A stretch of DNA of 64,000 nucleotides from Phycisphaerales bacterium (GCA_029260295.1 JAJDDN010000002.1:124001-188000); one strand, 5' to 3'; shown: positions 27,002 to 36,268, counted from the stretch's first letter. A program made the numbers and translations. Notes: generated by a model from the sequence alone, not told the origin.

Positions 27002-28627
27002 TCACTCAAACCCATCCCGGGTCTGAATCTCAAAGCAGTTCATCGAAGCAACATCCCCGCTCGACTTCTCGCCAAGATTCTCAAACTTGGCAACCACCGC
27101 AGAAGGATCCTCAAACGCCAGCTTCCCAAGCAAGTTAAACTTGTGCGCCAAGATCCCGGCCAGGTCCGCCTCGGTATTGCGAGCATGCCCCCCAGGATAC
27201 ATCACCATCCCAGACTCAAACTCGGTCCCGTCGGTGTCTTCGATGACCACCGAGGTCGGGATGCCATCGGGGTAGCGGTCGTCGTATTCTTTGCCGCCGT
27301 GGAAGAACTCAATCTTCTCCATCAGCGAGTGTGTCCGCTCATTGACAATCGCCTGCGGCGCGTAGTCATACGGCTCAAGCATCAACTCCGTCCAACCCGC
27401 CTTCTGCTGACTCAATGCCTTCCGCAACAGCGTCCCAACGATATACACCATCGAGTGATCCGCACTCTGCCGCGTCGATGGATTCCGCTTGGCCGGATCA
27501 CCGATGATCCCAAACGCTGGCTCGTACGCCGTGATCTTGATCGACTTGATCTTCGACCCCGTCTCATCATCAAGCAGATGCGGCGCCTTCTCAAGCAAAT
27601 CCAGCATCGCCTGCAACGCACCGGCGCTCTGGTGCTCATAAAGCCCGAGCTTAAAGTGCATCCCCATCACCGCAAAGTCATCCCCGCCCTGAGCAAGTGT
27701 GAGCTCAAACGGCGAAGCATCCGCATCCTTCGTATTGGCACTGTCGGTCCCCACCGCTTCAAAGAACTGACCCGGGCCCTCGAAGATCCGGAAGATCGAT
27801 TCTGGGTTCCGGAAAATATCCCGAGGCCCCATGAACCCCGACATGCTGCGTCGCACCGCAGTAATCGCAACCTCGGTCGAGATCGCCGCACTCGCGCCCT
27901 TGGAATCTGAGAGTTGCTTGCCCGCACGAATCGCACGGAACGGGATGAAGTGAGCCACGACCATCCCGATCGCTGATTCAATCTGCTCCGCGGTCGCCCC
28001 GAGCATCGCTCCGAACACAGCCGCCGAACCGATCGCCCCATGCACAACATGATCAACTTTGTAAGTCTTGAGCGAGAAGACTTCACTGAGCCGACCGCGG
28101 ATCTCATCGAGACAAACCATCGCCTTGAGCGCGTGCGCCCCGTCGGCTTCAATCATCTGAGCGGCCGCGATACAGACACCATAAAAATCGTTGTGCCCGA
28201 ACTCGCCAGCGGTGTTCCCAAGCCGAGGATTAAACCCGAAGTTCGTCCCATTGGAATCCCACTCCCGAACAGCAGCACAGTTGGCAAGGATCGCCTTCTC
28301 CGGCTGAACCTGAACATCGGATCCAAACACGGTCGCCCCGCGTTTGACCGCTTTCCCGAGCCGGTGCGTTGCATCGGTCACAGGATACTGGAGCGCTTCG
28401 TCTCTCAGAATAGTCGGAGCATTCGTCTTGAGTGCAAGCGCCGACAACCCACAAATCACCGCATCGGTAAAGAACAGGTTCGTCCGAGTAAGCACGGCCG
28501 CCGACGGATCACCCCGCTTGGCCGGATCATCACTCAAAAAATCAATCGCGTACTGAGCAATCCCCAAGGCCTGATTCGTATCAGCAGGAAGCGTCACATG
28601 TGTATCGGCAGCAGTCGAGGTCGGCAT
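27002..28627 (-). CDS. prpD: MmgE/PrpD family dehydratase
   Basis: 541 residues of the MmgE/PrpD family; characterised members are 2-methylcitrate dehydratase (propionate degradation) and related hydratases. Family motifs: GATVFGSDVQVQPEKAILANCAAVREWDSN, GHNDFYGVCIAAAQ, LKTYKVDHVVHGAIGSAAVFGAML, and ADHSMVYIVGTLLRKAL, where the conserved D-H-S sits near the active site. AAGGAA precedes the ATG. No prpB/prpC genes are adjacent, so the methylcitrate role is plausible but not confirmed by context. Confidence 0.88.
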   Translation of the reverse strand: MPTSTAADTHVTLPADTNQALGIAQYAIDFLSDDPAKRGDPSAAVLTRTNLFFTDAVICGLSALALKTNAPTILRDEALQYPVTDATHRLGKAVKRGATVFGSDVQVQPEKAILANCAAVREWDSNGTNFGFNPRLGNTAGEFGHNDFYGVCIAAAQMIEADGAHALKAMVCLDEIRGRLSEVFSLKTYKVDHVVHGAIGSAAVFGAMLGATAEQIESAIGMVVAHFIPFRAIRAGKQLSDSKGASAAISTEVAITAVRRSMSGFMGPRDIFRNPESIFRIFEGPGQFFEAVGTDSANTKDADASPFELTLAQGGDDFAVMGMHFKLGLYEHQSAGALQAMLDLLEKAPHLLDDETGSKIKSIKITAYEPAFGIIGDPAKRNPSTRQSADHSMVYIVGTLLRKALSQQKAGWTELMLEPYDYAPQAIVNERTHSLMEKIEFFHGGKEYDDRYPDGIPTSVVIEDTDGTEFESGMVMYPGGHARNTEADLAGILAHKFNLLGKLAFEDPSAVVAKFENLGEKSSGDVASMNCFEIQTRDGFE

Positions 28628-28764
28628 CTGTATTCCTTCATTCAGTGTTCAAACAAGGCACAATATCTGGTCATCAAAACAGACCAAAAAGCACCCGAAA
28701 CAGGACAGAATCATAGCCCGAATCCAAGCCAGATTCACCCCACACCAACCCCCCAACAGAACAA
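28628..28764. other. Intergenic gap without gene
   Basis: Promoter region of prpD (minus strand). No open frame with a ribosome site was found; the only other signal nearby is the terminator that follows. Confidence 0.4.
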
Positions 28765-28790
28765 CAGGCCCCGCATCATTGCGAGGCCTG
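28765..28790 (-). terminator. Terminator of the small membrane-protein gene
   Basis: CAGGCCCCGC/GCGAGGCCTG stem with a 7 nt loop, followed on the minus strand by TTGTTCTGTT. Confidence 0.65.
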
Positions 28791-28865
28791 CGCACGAGTC
28801 GTTCATTCAAAGCAATAAGCGTTTCCGGTGCCCCTATAGCCCCCTACCCCCAAGCACCAAACACC

Positions 28866-29087
28866 CTAGAAAATCGGGTAGATCGAGCAATACGCAAGCA
28901 ATCCCGGGAGCATGATCAGATACCCAGCAATCCCAAGCACCAGCGACAACCCGCTCGATTGATCGTCTTCCTGATCCGCAGGCACCTGCCGAGCGATCTC
29001 CCCACGCACAATACCTTCAAAGCCACCATTGATCCGTCCGCCCTCATGAGTCCCTCTTGCTTCAACAGAGTTATGTATCGAGGTCAT
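28866..29087 (-). CDS. Small single-pass membrane protein
   Basis: 73 residues, not recognised as a family. A perfect AAAGGAG ribosome site lies 6 bp before the ATG at 29087 and a hairpin terminator follows, so this is a genuine short gene with its own transcription unit. The first 45 residues are polar (RGEIARQVPADQEDDQSS), then one membrane helix, LSLVLGIAGYLIMLPGLLAYC, ending almost at the C-terminus. Such tail-anchored small proteins often modulate a larger membrane complex; no partner is evident here. Confidence 0.7.
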   Translation of the reverse strand: MTSIHNSVEARGTHEGGRINGGFEGIVRGEIARQVPADQEDDQSSGLSLVLGIAGYLIMLPGLLAYCSIYPIF

Positions 29088-29255
29088 GCCGAACTCCTTT
29101 CAATATAAGGTCGCATGGACAACAAAGAGACAACAAAGCACATCCGTTCTTTATTCCAATCACCGACTGCGAACGCCCACAAAGCACCACACAGACAGGA
29201 TAACCCGCATAAAAACATACAAAGCAACGATTAAATCCTGCAAAGAAAGAACTCT

Positions 29256-31580
29256 TTACTCGTCAACAAACACCCCGTACAGCGTCGAGTTCGCCCGGTC
29301 CGCCTCGTTGGCACTCCCGGTTTTCTTCACCTCTCCATCCGAACGATCCTGCCCAGAATACACATCCCGCCCCCCGCCAAGATCAAAGAACCCCGAAAAA
29401 CTCATGACCTTATCTTCGTCGTAGTGATAGTTATTGCCCCCAGATTGCCCCATGGTCGCCCCGCCATTGGCCGAGTACCGATCGTCCCCGCCAAGATCAA
29501 TCAAGATCCCGATCGCCTGCATCGACGCCGCCCCCTGCCCGAGCCCGTCACAGCGGTACGAATCATTCCCCGCCCGATCGATCAGCATCCCGATCGACTC
29601 ATCCCACACCCCCGCCTGCGACGCAGCCGTCATCGACCAGTAGGTATCGTCCCCCGCATCATCCACAAGGATCCCCGCCGCCTGGTGGGCCGCGAACCCC
29701 TGCCCGTACCGATTCCCGTAATACAAATCATGCCCACTAAAATCATGCATGATCCCAAGCCCATAGTAATACCCACCCGCCTGAGAAAACTCCCCGGCCT
29801 CATACTTGTCGTTCCCACCAAAGTCATAAATAGCGCCCACCCCACCCGACGCATACCCACGAATCCCAACCCCAAACCCCTGACTCATCCCCAAGAAAAC
29901 CGCAGGCGTCCCATACCCAGACCCAAAGCTCGGTCCGTTCGCACGATACAAATCATTCCCCGACGAATCCACAATCACCCCAAACCCACGAGGCCCACCA
30001 ACCCCCTGACACAACTTCTCCCCGATATATGTATCCGACCCGCCCTTATCCAGAATCACCCCCGCCCCGTAATACCCAACCCCCATCGTAAACCCCGCAT
30101 CCACTCCCGCGTTCTCATACTGATCATTCCCACCCCGATCAATCAACACCCCAGCCCCAAACAACCCAGCCCCGATCCCCATGTGCCCCTTGGTCACATA
30201 CACATCATCCCCACCACGATCATCGATCACCGAATACCCAAACACCCCCGCCGCAGGCCCAAAGTAACTCCCCGCCGCCTCATAAATATCGTTCCCACCG
30301 AAGTCCACAATCGACTGATTCCGCGTCGGGCTGTCCGGATCTAAGAACGGCCCAACCGGATAGTCGTACACATCGTTCCCGCCCGCATCAACGACCGCCG
30401 CGATCTTCGACATGTCATACCGGTTCATGCCCTTGCCACCCAGCACCCGGTAGTGCCCGCTCTCATCTACATCAAACGCCAGCACATCACCAACAACCGC
30501 CGCCCGCAAATCCGCAGGCATCGCATCATCGCCCATCGCCTTACGGTTCATCATCAGCCCGCTCCGCACCGCCTTCTCCCAGTCATACCCGTGCGCCTGC
30601 ATCGCAAACACACGCACCGCAACCCCGATCGACGCCTCATCCGCCGCCCCACGGATCACATTGATATGGTCCTCCGCGTTGGGGCCATAGATCGACCAGT
30701 CCCACCGCATTTGATCTACCAGTGCCGTCGCCTTGGTCCACATCTGATTCTCAACCTGCCCCTCCGCGCTCGCAAGAGTCGCCGCAACAATCTCCTCCGC
30801 CGATACCCCCATCAGACCCGGCAGCCCAAGCACCTCCTCGATCCCGCGAGCAATCTTCTTCAGATCCCCGTCCTTCCGCTTCTCCCCGATCGAGTTGAAC
30901 TTCTTGGCCACATCCGCAACCCCCGCCTCAACCCGGTCCAAACTCAAAGGCCTCTCAAACACCTGCACCACCGACGCAAGCGATCCCGGATCGAGCGTCT
31001 CGTCCTGCACCCGCTGTAGATTCTTCATCAGCGCATCAAGCCCATCGTCAACATTCAGCACCCCGAGTTCCTGAGCACGCTCAAAAATCATCCCCTCAAA
31101 CTCCCCCTCTTGAGCCTCCGCAATCACACGATCCCCGAGCCCCCGCCCGATCGTCCCCGACCATACATCCTTGCTCGACATCACGACCTCAACGACAAAC
31201 TCCTCGCCCCCTTGCCCGCCCTTGGGAACCGACCCCGACATGGATGCATCAGGCGACCGCCGCAACACAATCACCACATCATCCCCAACCCCCAACGCAT
31301 CGAGCGAATCCTTAAACCCATCCGCATCCACAACCGTCCCATTAAGCGAAACAATATTGTCCCCCCGCTGAATCCCGACCTGAGAAGTAAACGACATCCC
31401 ACCAAGCGGCCCAGGATAAATCCACCCGACGACCAATCCATCATCCGTATCCCGAACGCCCAAACCAAGATACCCCCGCTCATCCCAAGGCCTCGTATCT
31501 TCCCCCCCAACCTGCCCAAACGCACCCAACGCCAAAGCCGCAACAACCAACCCAAACACAACACTCTGCTTCAGGAACAT
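29256..31580 (-). CDS. Exported PDZ protein with GGNDxY repeat domain
   Basis: 774 residues from an ATG at 31580 with GGAG 6 bp upstream; signal peptide FGLVVAALALGAFGQ. Residues 30-110 are a PDZ domain (YLGLGVRDTDDGLVVGWIYP..., GIQRGDNIVSLNGTVV). A helical middle region follows. From about residue 400 the protein consists of some 12 repeats of about 25 residues with the pattern D-x-G-G-N-D-x-Y and an intervening G-x-G-x-x-x-x-x-G-[VI]-x-x-D, e.g. IVDFGGNDIYEA, VIDDRGGDDVYV, ILIDLGGDDRYSANG. Probably a beta-solenoid, possibly calcium binding. Function unknown. Confidence 0.8.
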   Translation of the reverse strand: MFLKQSVVFGLVVAALALGAFGQVGGEDTRPWDERGYLGLGVRDTDDGLVVGWIYPGPLGGMSFTSQVGIQRGDNIVSLNGTVVDADGFKDSLDALGVGDDVVIVLRRSPDASMSGSVPKGGQGGEEFVVEVVMSSKDVWSGTIGRGLGDRVIAEAQEGEFEGMIFERAQELGVLNVDDGLDALMKNLQRVQDETLDPGSLASVVQVFERPLSLDRVEAGVADVAKKFNSIGEKRKDGDLKKIARGIEEVLGLPGLMGVSAEEIVAATLASAEGQVENQMWTKATALVDQMRWDWSIYGPNAEDHINVIRGAADEASIGVAVRVFAMQAHGYDWEKAVRSGLMMNRKAMGDDAMPADLRAAVVGDVLAFDVDESGHYRVLGGKGMNRYDMSKIAAVVDAGGNDVYDYPVGPFLDPDSPTRNQSIVDFGGNDIYEAAGSYFGPAAGVFGYSVIDDRGGDDVYVTKGHMGIGAGLFGAGVLIDRGGNDQYENAGVDAGFTMGVGYYGAGVILDKGGSDTYIGEKLCQGVGGPRGFGVIVDSSGNDLYRANGPSFGSGYGTPAVFLGMSQGFGVGIRGYASGGVGAIYDFGGNDKYEAGEFSQAGGYYYGLGIMHDFSGHDLYYGNRYGQGFAAHQAAGILVDDAGDDTYWSMTAASQAGVWDESIGMLIDRAGNDSYRCDGLGQGAASMQAIGILIDLGGDDRYSANGGATMGQSGGNNYHYDEDKVMSFSGFFDLGGGRDVYSGQDRSDGEVKKTGSANEADRANSTLYGVFVDE

Positions 31581-31602
31581 GCCATTCTCCATTCTTGTTT
31601 CT

Positions 31603-31712
31603 TGCCCCTCCCCCGTCCCGACGGGGGAGGTGTCGCGCAGCGACGGAGGGGGTCTTTCTGACTCTTCTCTTCCTCCCTCTCCCATTCTGATGGGAGAGGG
31701 CCGGGGTGAGGG
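31603..31712. repeat. G-rich repeats R2 and R3 in tandem
   Basis: R2 at 31603-31659 (CCCGTCCCGACGGGG stem and the variant inner hairpin GTCGC-gca-GCGAC) and R3 at 31673-31712 (CCCTCTCCCATTCTGATGGG then CCGGGGTGAGGG). They lie directly upstream of the PDZ-repeat gene and could extend its apparent reading frame falsely. Confidence 0.8.
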
Positions 31713-31760
31713 CTCCCCGCCTCCTCTTCTTCCTCCCCGAACTACATCTTCTCTTCCTCT

Positions 31761-31788
31761 TCCCCAATGGCTAGTGGCCAGTGGCTAA
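31761..31788. repeat. Repeat R4 (GGCTAGTGGCCAGTGG)
   Basis: Copy of the AATGGCTAGTGGCCAGTGG motif next to R2/R3, immediately after the pseudopilin gene's stop. Confidence 0.6.
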
Positions 31789-31791
31789 TCC

Positions 31792-32493
31792 CTATCTTTC
31801 AAGCGACCAAGGCAGCATCTCCGACCCATGCCAGGTCATCGTGCCCTCTTCAAACTTCTCAAACGCCGCCGCGTGCCCATCAAAGAAAAACAGATTACTC
31901 TTCCCATCATGAGGCACAAGCTCACCCTCAAAGAAAACCGCAGGCTGCGACGCATCATCAAGATCACAATCAGGAAGCCGCTCCGGATCCTCGACGGTTC
32001 CATAAGGCGACAAGTACAGCCCCGGGAAGTTGCAATCCCCTCCCATCACAAAGCGACTCGGGTAGTACACCAACCGATCACGCACCGATGAGAACTGCCG
32101 CCCGGACCGGTCCCAGCTGAACCGGGCCGCATTAAAATACGAAGTCGGCGCATACTCATCAGGCCGCGCCGGATCGTGGTACGCCTCCCGCCCATCCAGA
32201 TACTCCTCAAGCAACTCAGTCCACCCCAACCCAGGCTCATCCCCACCAACCCCGTCACCATCCCCCCCATACACCTGCCACCCAGACCAATACGGATACC
32301 ACCCCTTATTGTCATCCGCATACATCGTCTGCCCCAACGAAATCGACCGCACATTGACCAAGCACTTCACCTGCCGCGCCGAATCCCGAGCCCTCGCCAG
32401 CGCAGGCAGCAAGATCCCCATCAACACCGCAATAATCGCGATCACCACCAACAACTCAATCAGCGTAAACCCATTCCGAACTTGCTTCGACAT
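31792..32493 (-). CDS. Type II pseudopilin-like protein
   Basis: 233 residues. The N-terminus [20 protein letters not shown] is a class III prepilin leader: cleavage after Gly8, then the methylated Phe and Glu5. The rest continues [23 protein letters not shown], typical of planctomycete pseudopilins, and the C-terminal [19 protein letters not shown] is the H-x-DG motif found in that group. AAGGAG lies 7 bp before the ATG. Should be processed by a prepilin peptidase and placed in a pilus-like assembly; the specific system is not shown. Confidence 0.9.
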   Translation of the reverse strand: MSKQVRNGFTLIELLVVIAIIAVLMGILLPALARARDSARQVKCLVNVRSISLGQTMYADDNKGWYPYWSGWQVYGGDGDGVGGDEPGLGWTELLEEYLDGREAYHDPARPDEYAPTSYFNAARFSWDRSGRQFSSVRDRLVYYPSRFVMGGDCNFPGLYLSPYGTVEDPERLPDCDLDDASQPAVFFEGELVPHDGKSNLFFFDGHAAAFEKFEEGTMTWHGSEMLPWSLER

Positions 32494-32562
32494 ACCAGTC
32501 TCCTTGACACCACCAGTCTATCGGCATTCTTCCAAATCCGGAACACCAACCGAGCCATATCC

Positions 32563-32588
32563 ACAAAAAAACCGGCCCGAAGGCCGGT
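32563..32588 (-). terminator. Intrinsic terminator, probably originally of the thiolase gene
   Basis: ACCGGCC-cgaa-GGCCGGT stem, then TTTTTTT on the minus strand. It lies just past the thiolase 3'-end remnant at 32627-32650. Confidence 0.85.
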
Positions 32589-32626
32589 CTTCTAGAATCT
32601 GTTCATTGGATCAATGTCGTTTAAAT

Positions 32627-32650
32627 CATCTCAACACACATCGCCACCGC
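32627..32650 (-). repeat. Direct repeat copy B: duplicated thiolase 3' end
   Basis: 24 bp matching 33420-33443 at 22 of 24 positions. Read on the minus strand it encodes [13 protein letters not shown], in line with the end of the thiolase ([13 protein letters not shown]). It marks the far side of the cassette holding the 246-residue gene. Confidence 0.75.
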
Positions 32651-32666
32651 CCAGCCGGCTCTTCTT

Positions 32667-33407
32667 TCAACCTGACATTACGCGTACGGGGGCGTCAGGA
32701 TCGCGATCCAAAATCCAGTCCCTTAGCTCGCGTAGCGGCTCGCTCAATGTGTCTTCGCGAGGAGCTTGCTCGATGATGATCCGAGCACCGTCAGGGAGCG
32801 TGTATTCATCAAACCCCCGCAAATCTGTGATTTCTTCACTTAGAGTTTGCTGCCCTTCGAAGACTGTGCGGGTAAGCTGACATTCTCTTTTGCCGTACGA
32901 GAGATCGGAAATAGCAACAATTTCCGATTTGCCTTCGTTCCATTCCTGCAATGACCACTCGTCTTTATGCTTGAACTTTCTGAAGCGTCCGGACTTGGGG
33001 TTAAAAATCTTGATGAGATAACTCATAAACAGCATGTCCTTGTGCGCACTCATCGCATGGAACATCGCATCGATCTCCTCCCCGAATTCGCGGACCGTAA
33101 TCGTCGCAGATTGGGCGATCTGCTTCCCTGATTCCGAGACACCGTGCTCAGCCATGAGTTGCAGGATTTCCTTCTCCTGCTCCGCAACTTTCAAGCGATC
33201 ACTCGCGCTCGCGTTTTGCATAAGCATTGCCATCGCTTGAGCGATCGACTCCATGGTCATCTCATCACCTGACGAGCAAGCGCTCCTTGAGAGTTCGCTA
33301 GTCACGCCATAATCACGCTCGAGCTCGTAGATCAACTCAACATCATCATGGCTGCACTTCCATGTAAACTCGTCGTCACCAATAGCGATTGTGTAGTGGA
33401 ATCCCAT
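32667..33407 (-). CDS. Unknown protein, cassette gene in thiolase 3' end
   Basis: 246 residues, soluble, not recognised. Residues 1-20 (MGFHYTIAIGDDEFTWKCSH) and 49-110 (MTMESIAQAMAMLMQNA...KEILQLMAEHG) are helix-rich; the C-terminal half is mixed. It starts 6 bp after the thiolase stop on the same strand. The gene is less GC-biased than the thiolase and is flanked by the 24 bp direct repeat described separately, so it looks inserted. No nuclease, toxin or transposase motif could be identified. Confidence 0.65.
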   Translation of the reverse strand: MGFHYTIAIGDDEFTWKCSHDDVELIYELERDYGVTSELSRSACSSGDEMTMESIAQAMAMLMQNASASDRLKVAEQEKEILQLMAEHGVSESGKQIAQSATITVREFGEEIDAMFHAMSAHKDMLFMSYLIKIFNPKSGRFRKFKHKDEWSLQEWNEGKSEIVAISDLSYGKRECQLTRTVFEGQQTLSEEITDLRGFDEYTLPDGARIIIEQAPREDTLSEPLRELRDWILDRDPDAPVRVMSG

Positions 33408-33413
33408 CTTTGC

Positions 33414-34610
33414 TCAGCACATCTCAACACACATTGCCACAGCATTTCCACCACCCAAGCACAACGCCGCAACACCCTTTTTCCCACCGGTCCGCTTGAG
33501 CTGATGGATCAAAGTCACCAACACCCGAGCACCAGAAGCCCCGATCGGGTGCCCGATCGCAACCCCGCCACCACAAACATTCAACTTGTCCTCGTTGATC
33601 CCCAACGCCTTGATATTGCAAAGCAACTGAGCCGCGAACGCCTCGTTGATCTCAAACAAATCCACATCATCAATCGACCACCCCGCCTTACCCAAGGCCC
33701 CCTTCACCCCTTCAATCGGAGCCGTAAAGATATTCTTCGGATCAACACCCGAAGTGTTGTACGAAACAATCTTGCACAAAGGAGTCAATCCGAGCTCGGA
33801 TGCCTTCGCTTCGCTCATCACCACAGTCGCCGCCCCACCATCAGAAATCTGCGATGCATTCCCAGCGGTGATCGTCCCGTCCTTGGTAAACGCCGCACGA
33901 AGCTTCCCGAGCCCCTCAGCCGTCGAGTCCCCACGAATCCCCTCATCAATCTGGATCCCGCCATCAGCCCCAGGCTTCCGCCGATTCCCAATCTGCTCCC
34001 CGCTCAGCTTCACAACCTCACCATCAAAGTGCCCAGCGTCCCACGCAGCAGCTGCCCGGACATGCGACTGAGCCGCGAACCGATCCTGATCCTCGCGCGT
34101 AATCCCGTGCTCACCAGCGGTATGCTCCGCAGCGTTCCCCATCGGCCACCCCTCAAACGCACAACGCAATCCGTCGTACGCCATATGGTCTTCCATCGTG
34201 CCCGGGCCATACTTGACGCCCTGGCGAACATGCGCAAAGTGCGGCGCCCCCGTCATGTTCTCCATCCCACCAGCAACAACACATTCGTTGTCCCCCGCCT
34301 TAATCGACTGCGCCGCCATCATGACAGCTTCCAATCCAGACCCACAAACTTTGTTAATAGTCTTCGCGCTCAATGTCGAAGGCAAGCCCGCCTTCAAACC
34401 CGCCTGACGAGCCGGGTTCTGACCCACACCCGCCTGCAGCACACACCCCATGATGCACTCATCCACATGATCCTTCGCCGCAGGAGCATCCCCAAGAGCC
34501 GCCTCAATCGCAAACGCCCCGATCTGAGGCGAAGCCACCCGCGAAAACGATCCAAAGAACTTCCCAACAGGCGTCCGACGAGCGGCAACAATAACTGGCT
34601 GATTCGACAT
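33414..34610 (-). CDS. Acetyl-CoA C-acetyltransferase (thiolase)
   Basis: 398 residues of the biosynthetic/degradative thiolase family (AtoB/PhaA-like). Nucleophile Cys in [14 protein letters not shown] (about residue 89), the NEAFAAQ motif, [17 protein letters not shown] with the catalytic His, and [12 protein letters not shown] with the second catalytic Cys near the C-terminus. It condenses or cleaves acetoacetyl-CoA. GAGGAG precedes the ATG. The extreme C-terminus reads VEMC-stop and has been altered by the insertion downstream; a copy of the earlier end reads VEMI-stop. Confidence 0.95.
   Translation of the reverse strand: MSNQPVIVAARRTPVGKFFGSFSRVASPQIGAFAIEAALGDAPAAKDHVDECIMGCVLQAGVGQNPARQAGLKAGLPSTLSAKTINKVCGSGLEAVMMAAQSIKAGDNECVVAGGMENMTGAPHFAHVRQGVKYGPGTMEDHMAYDGLRCAFEGWPMGNAAEHTAGEHGITREDQDRFAAQSHVRAAAAWDAGHFDGEVVKLSGEQIGNRRKPGADGGIQIDEGIRGDSTAEGLGKLRAAFTKDGTITAGNASQISDGGAATVVMSEAKASELGLTPLCKIVSYNTSGVDPKNIFTAPIEGVKGALGKAGWSIDDVDLFEINEAFAAQLLCNIKALGINEDKLNVCGGGVAIGHPIGASGARVLVTLIHQLKRTGGKKGVAALCLGGGNAVAMCVEMC
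33420..33443 (-). repeat. Direct repeat copy A: thiolase 3' end
   Basis: The in-gene copy of the 24 bp duplication, encoding AVAMCVEM at the end of the thiolase. Period to copy B is 793 bp. Confidence 0.75.
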
Positions 34611-34720
34611 AAAGAGCTCCTCACATTGCAGTGAAAATTTGGGTTCAGATCAGCCTCAATATGCAATCGAAGCCGGGCCTCAATACTAGGACCGATCCCA
34701 CAAATCTTCCAATCTTCTCT

Positions 34721-34760
34721 GGGTGCCATGGAGACGCCGTCTTCGGCTTCTCCATGTCTT
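34721..34760 (+). repeat. Palindromic element (PE family)
   Basis: GGGTGCC, arms CATGGAGA / TCTCCATG around CGCCGTCTTCGGCT, end TCTT. Between thiolase and the SDR gene, 8 bp before the SDR stop. Confidence 0.85.
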
Positions 34761-34767
34761 CAACCGC

Positions 34768-35469
34768 TCACCCGCTCGGCATCTCAAGAACAACCCCATT
34801 CTCCGCATCAAACTCCCCCGTCACCAGCCCCACAATCCGCCCAGCAACCTCCGTAGCCGAGAGCGTCGCCTCCCTAGGCAGCATCTCCTCGCTCACAAAC
34901 GACCGCAGCATCCCCGTCTCGATCGCTCCCGGACAAACCGAATACCCCCGAACCCCCATCTCCCCATATTCATTCGCCACCGCCTTAGCGAGCACCCCCA
35001 CGGCTCCCTTCGTGCATCCATACACCCCAAGCCCATCAAATGGATCCACCTGCGCCATCGACGACACATTCACAATCACCCCCGACCCCCGCTCGCTCAT
35101 CTGACCAATCACCCGCCGCGCCAAGTCAACAGGCCCAACCGCATTCACCGCAAACATCCCCTCCATCTCCTCAGATGACATCTCCCCCATCTTGCAGAAC
35201 ACCGCCGCCCCCGCATTGTTCACCAACGCATCAACCCGCCCAAACCGATCCATCGCCACCTCAACAATCCGAGCCCGATCCCCATCAACCCCCACATCCC
35301 CCGCAACCGCAATCCACTCCGAACTCAAACCAGCCCCCACCCGCTCAAGCTTCTCAACCCCCCGCCCCACCAACACACACCGATACCCCAACTCAGACAA
35401 CCGAATCACAACCTGCTCCCCAACCCCAGACCCCGCCCCCGTCACAATCGCCACCAATCCATCAGCCAT
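34768..35469 (-). CDS. Short-chain dehydrogenase/reductase
   Basis: 233 residues; start at 35469 supported by GGAG 7 bp upstream. Classical SDR layout: TGAGSGVGEQVVIRL (dinucleotide-binding TGxxxGxG), NNAGAAVF, catalytic Ser in VNVSSMAQVD, and YGCTKGAVGVL (YxxxK). CPGAIETGM follows as expected. Substrate not determined. Located 90 bp past palindromic elements on one side and ended by one on the other. Confidence 0.9.
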   Translation of the reverse strand: MADGLVAIVTGAGSGVGEQVVIRLSELGYRCVLVGRGVEKLERVGAGLSSEWIAVAGDVGVDGDRARIVEVAMDRFGRVDALVNNAGAAVFCKMGEMSSEEMEGMFAVNAVGPVDLARRVIGQMSERGSGVIVNVSSMAQVDPFDGLGVYGCTKGAVGVLAKAVANEYGEMGVRGYSVCPGAIETGMLRSFVSEEMLPREATLSATEVAGRIVGLVTGEFDAENGVVLEMPSG

Positions 35470-35485
35470 CACAATCTCCAAATAC

Positions 35486-35578
35486 GGGTGCCCCGACCCG
35501 CCCTCTTGGGCGCGTCGGGTCTTCCATCATCCTACCACACCAGGTGCCGTGCTTCGACCGTCCTCGGCGAAGCACGAA
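35486..35578 (+). repeat. Two palindromic elements (PE family)
   Basis: Copy 1 (35486-35523): GGGTGCC, arms CCCGACCCGCC / GGCGCGTCGGG with loop CTCTTG, end TCTT. Copy 2 (35543-35578): GGTGCC, arms CGTGCTTCG / CGAAGCACG with core ACCGTCCTCGG, lacking the TCTT end. They fill the divergent gap upstream of the SDR gene. Confidence 0.85.
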
Positions 35579-35611
35579 CAGAAATCACCCAATCACCATT
35601 CCCCTCTTTCT

Positions 35612-35645
35612 TCCCCCAATGGCCAGTGGCTAGTCCCCAGTCCCT
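35612..35645. repeat. Repeat R4 (AATGGCCAGTGGCTAG)
   Basis: CCCCCAATGGCCAGTGGCTAGTCCCCAG, split here as CCCCCAATGG and CCAGTGGCTAG; same motif as at 26967, 31761 and 62407. Confidence 0.55.
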
Positions 35646-35660
35646 TCCTACACTCCCACC

Positions 35661-36239
35661 ATGTTCCCAGAAATCGAACGCACTCTCCTCTCCCGTGAAC
35701 AGATCGCCGACCGCGTCAGAGCGATGGCCGCCGAGATCGTCACAGACCTCGAAGCCGACCTCGCCAAAGACGGCGACTCCCGCCTCGACGAAGACCGCGT
35801 CATCATCATCCCCATCATGACCGGCGCCATGATCTTCGTCGCCGACCTCATCCGCGAACTCCCCGTCAAGCTCTCCCTAGGGCTCGCATCGGTCAAGTCC
35901 TACCCCGGCGCATCCATCTCCTCAAAGGGTGCCCACCTCGAATCAGACCTCCCAGACAACCTAGAAGGCAAGCACATCATCGTACTCGACGACATCCTCG
36001 ACTCCGGACAAACCCTCGCTCTGGTCAAAGCCATCATCCTCAAGCAAAAACCCGCCTCCCTCCGCCTAGGCGTCATGCTCGACAAACAAACCCCGCGAAC
36101 AATTGATGTCAAATGCGACTATGTCGGCTTCGAAATCCCAGACGAGTTCGTAGTAGGCTACGGCCTCGACTACGACGGCTACTACCGAAACCACCCCGAA
36201 ATCGTCATCCTCAACCAAAACGCCATCCCCAAGCGATAA
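35661..36239 (+). CDS. hpt: Hypoxanthine phosphoribosyltransferase
   Basis: 192 residues, purine salvage: hypoxanthine or guanine plus PRPP to the nucleotide. The PRPP loop is visible as HIIVLDDILDSGQTL (two Asp followed by SGxT), with IPIMTGAMIFVADLIREL binding the pyrophosphate and VGFEIPDEFVVGYGLDYDGYYRN covering the base-binding region. Length and order are standard. Convergent with a PEP-CTERM gene; the hairpin in between is most likely that gene's terminator. Confidence 0.94.
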   Translation: MFPEIERTLLSREQIADRVRAMAAEIVTDLEADLAKDGDSRLDEDRVIIIPIMTGAMIFVADLIRELPVKLSLGLASVKSYPGASISSKGAHLESDLPDNLEGKHIIVLDDILDSGQTLALVKAIILKQKPASLRLGVMLDKQTPRTIDVKCDYVGFEIPDEFVVGYGLDYDGYYRNHPEIVILNQNAIPKR

Positions 36240-36268
36240 AACATAATCCCAGAACTGCAAAAACAACA

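Noticed and set aside
26972..27910. Open frame of 312 codons on the plus strand
   Set aside because: Antisense to prpD, very Arg/Pro-rich, a shadow of the GC-rich gene.
31581..31685. Upstream extension of the PDZ-repeat gene (start at 31685)
   Set aside because: The extra codons come from an R2 repeat; the GGAG site and signal peptide support the ATG at 31580.
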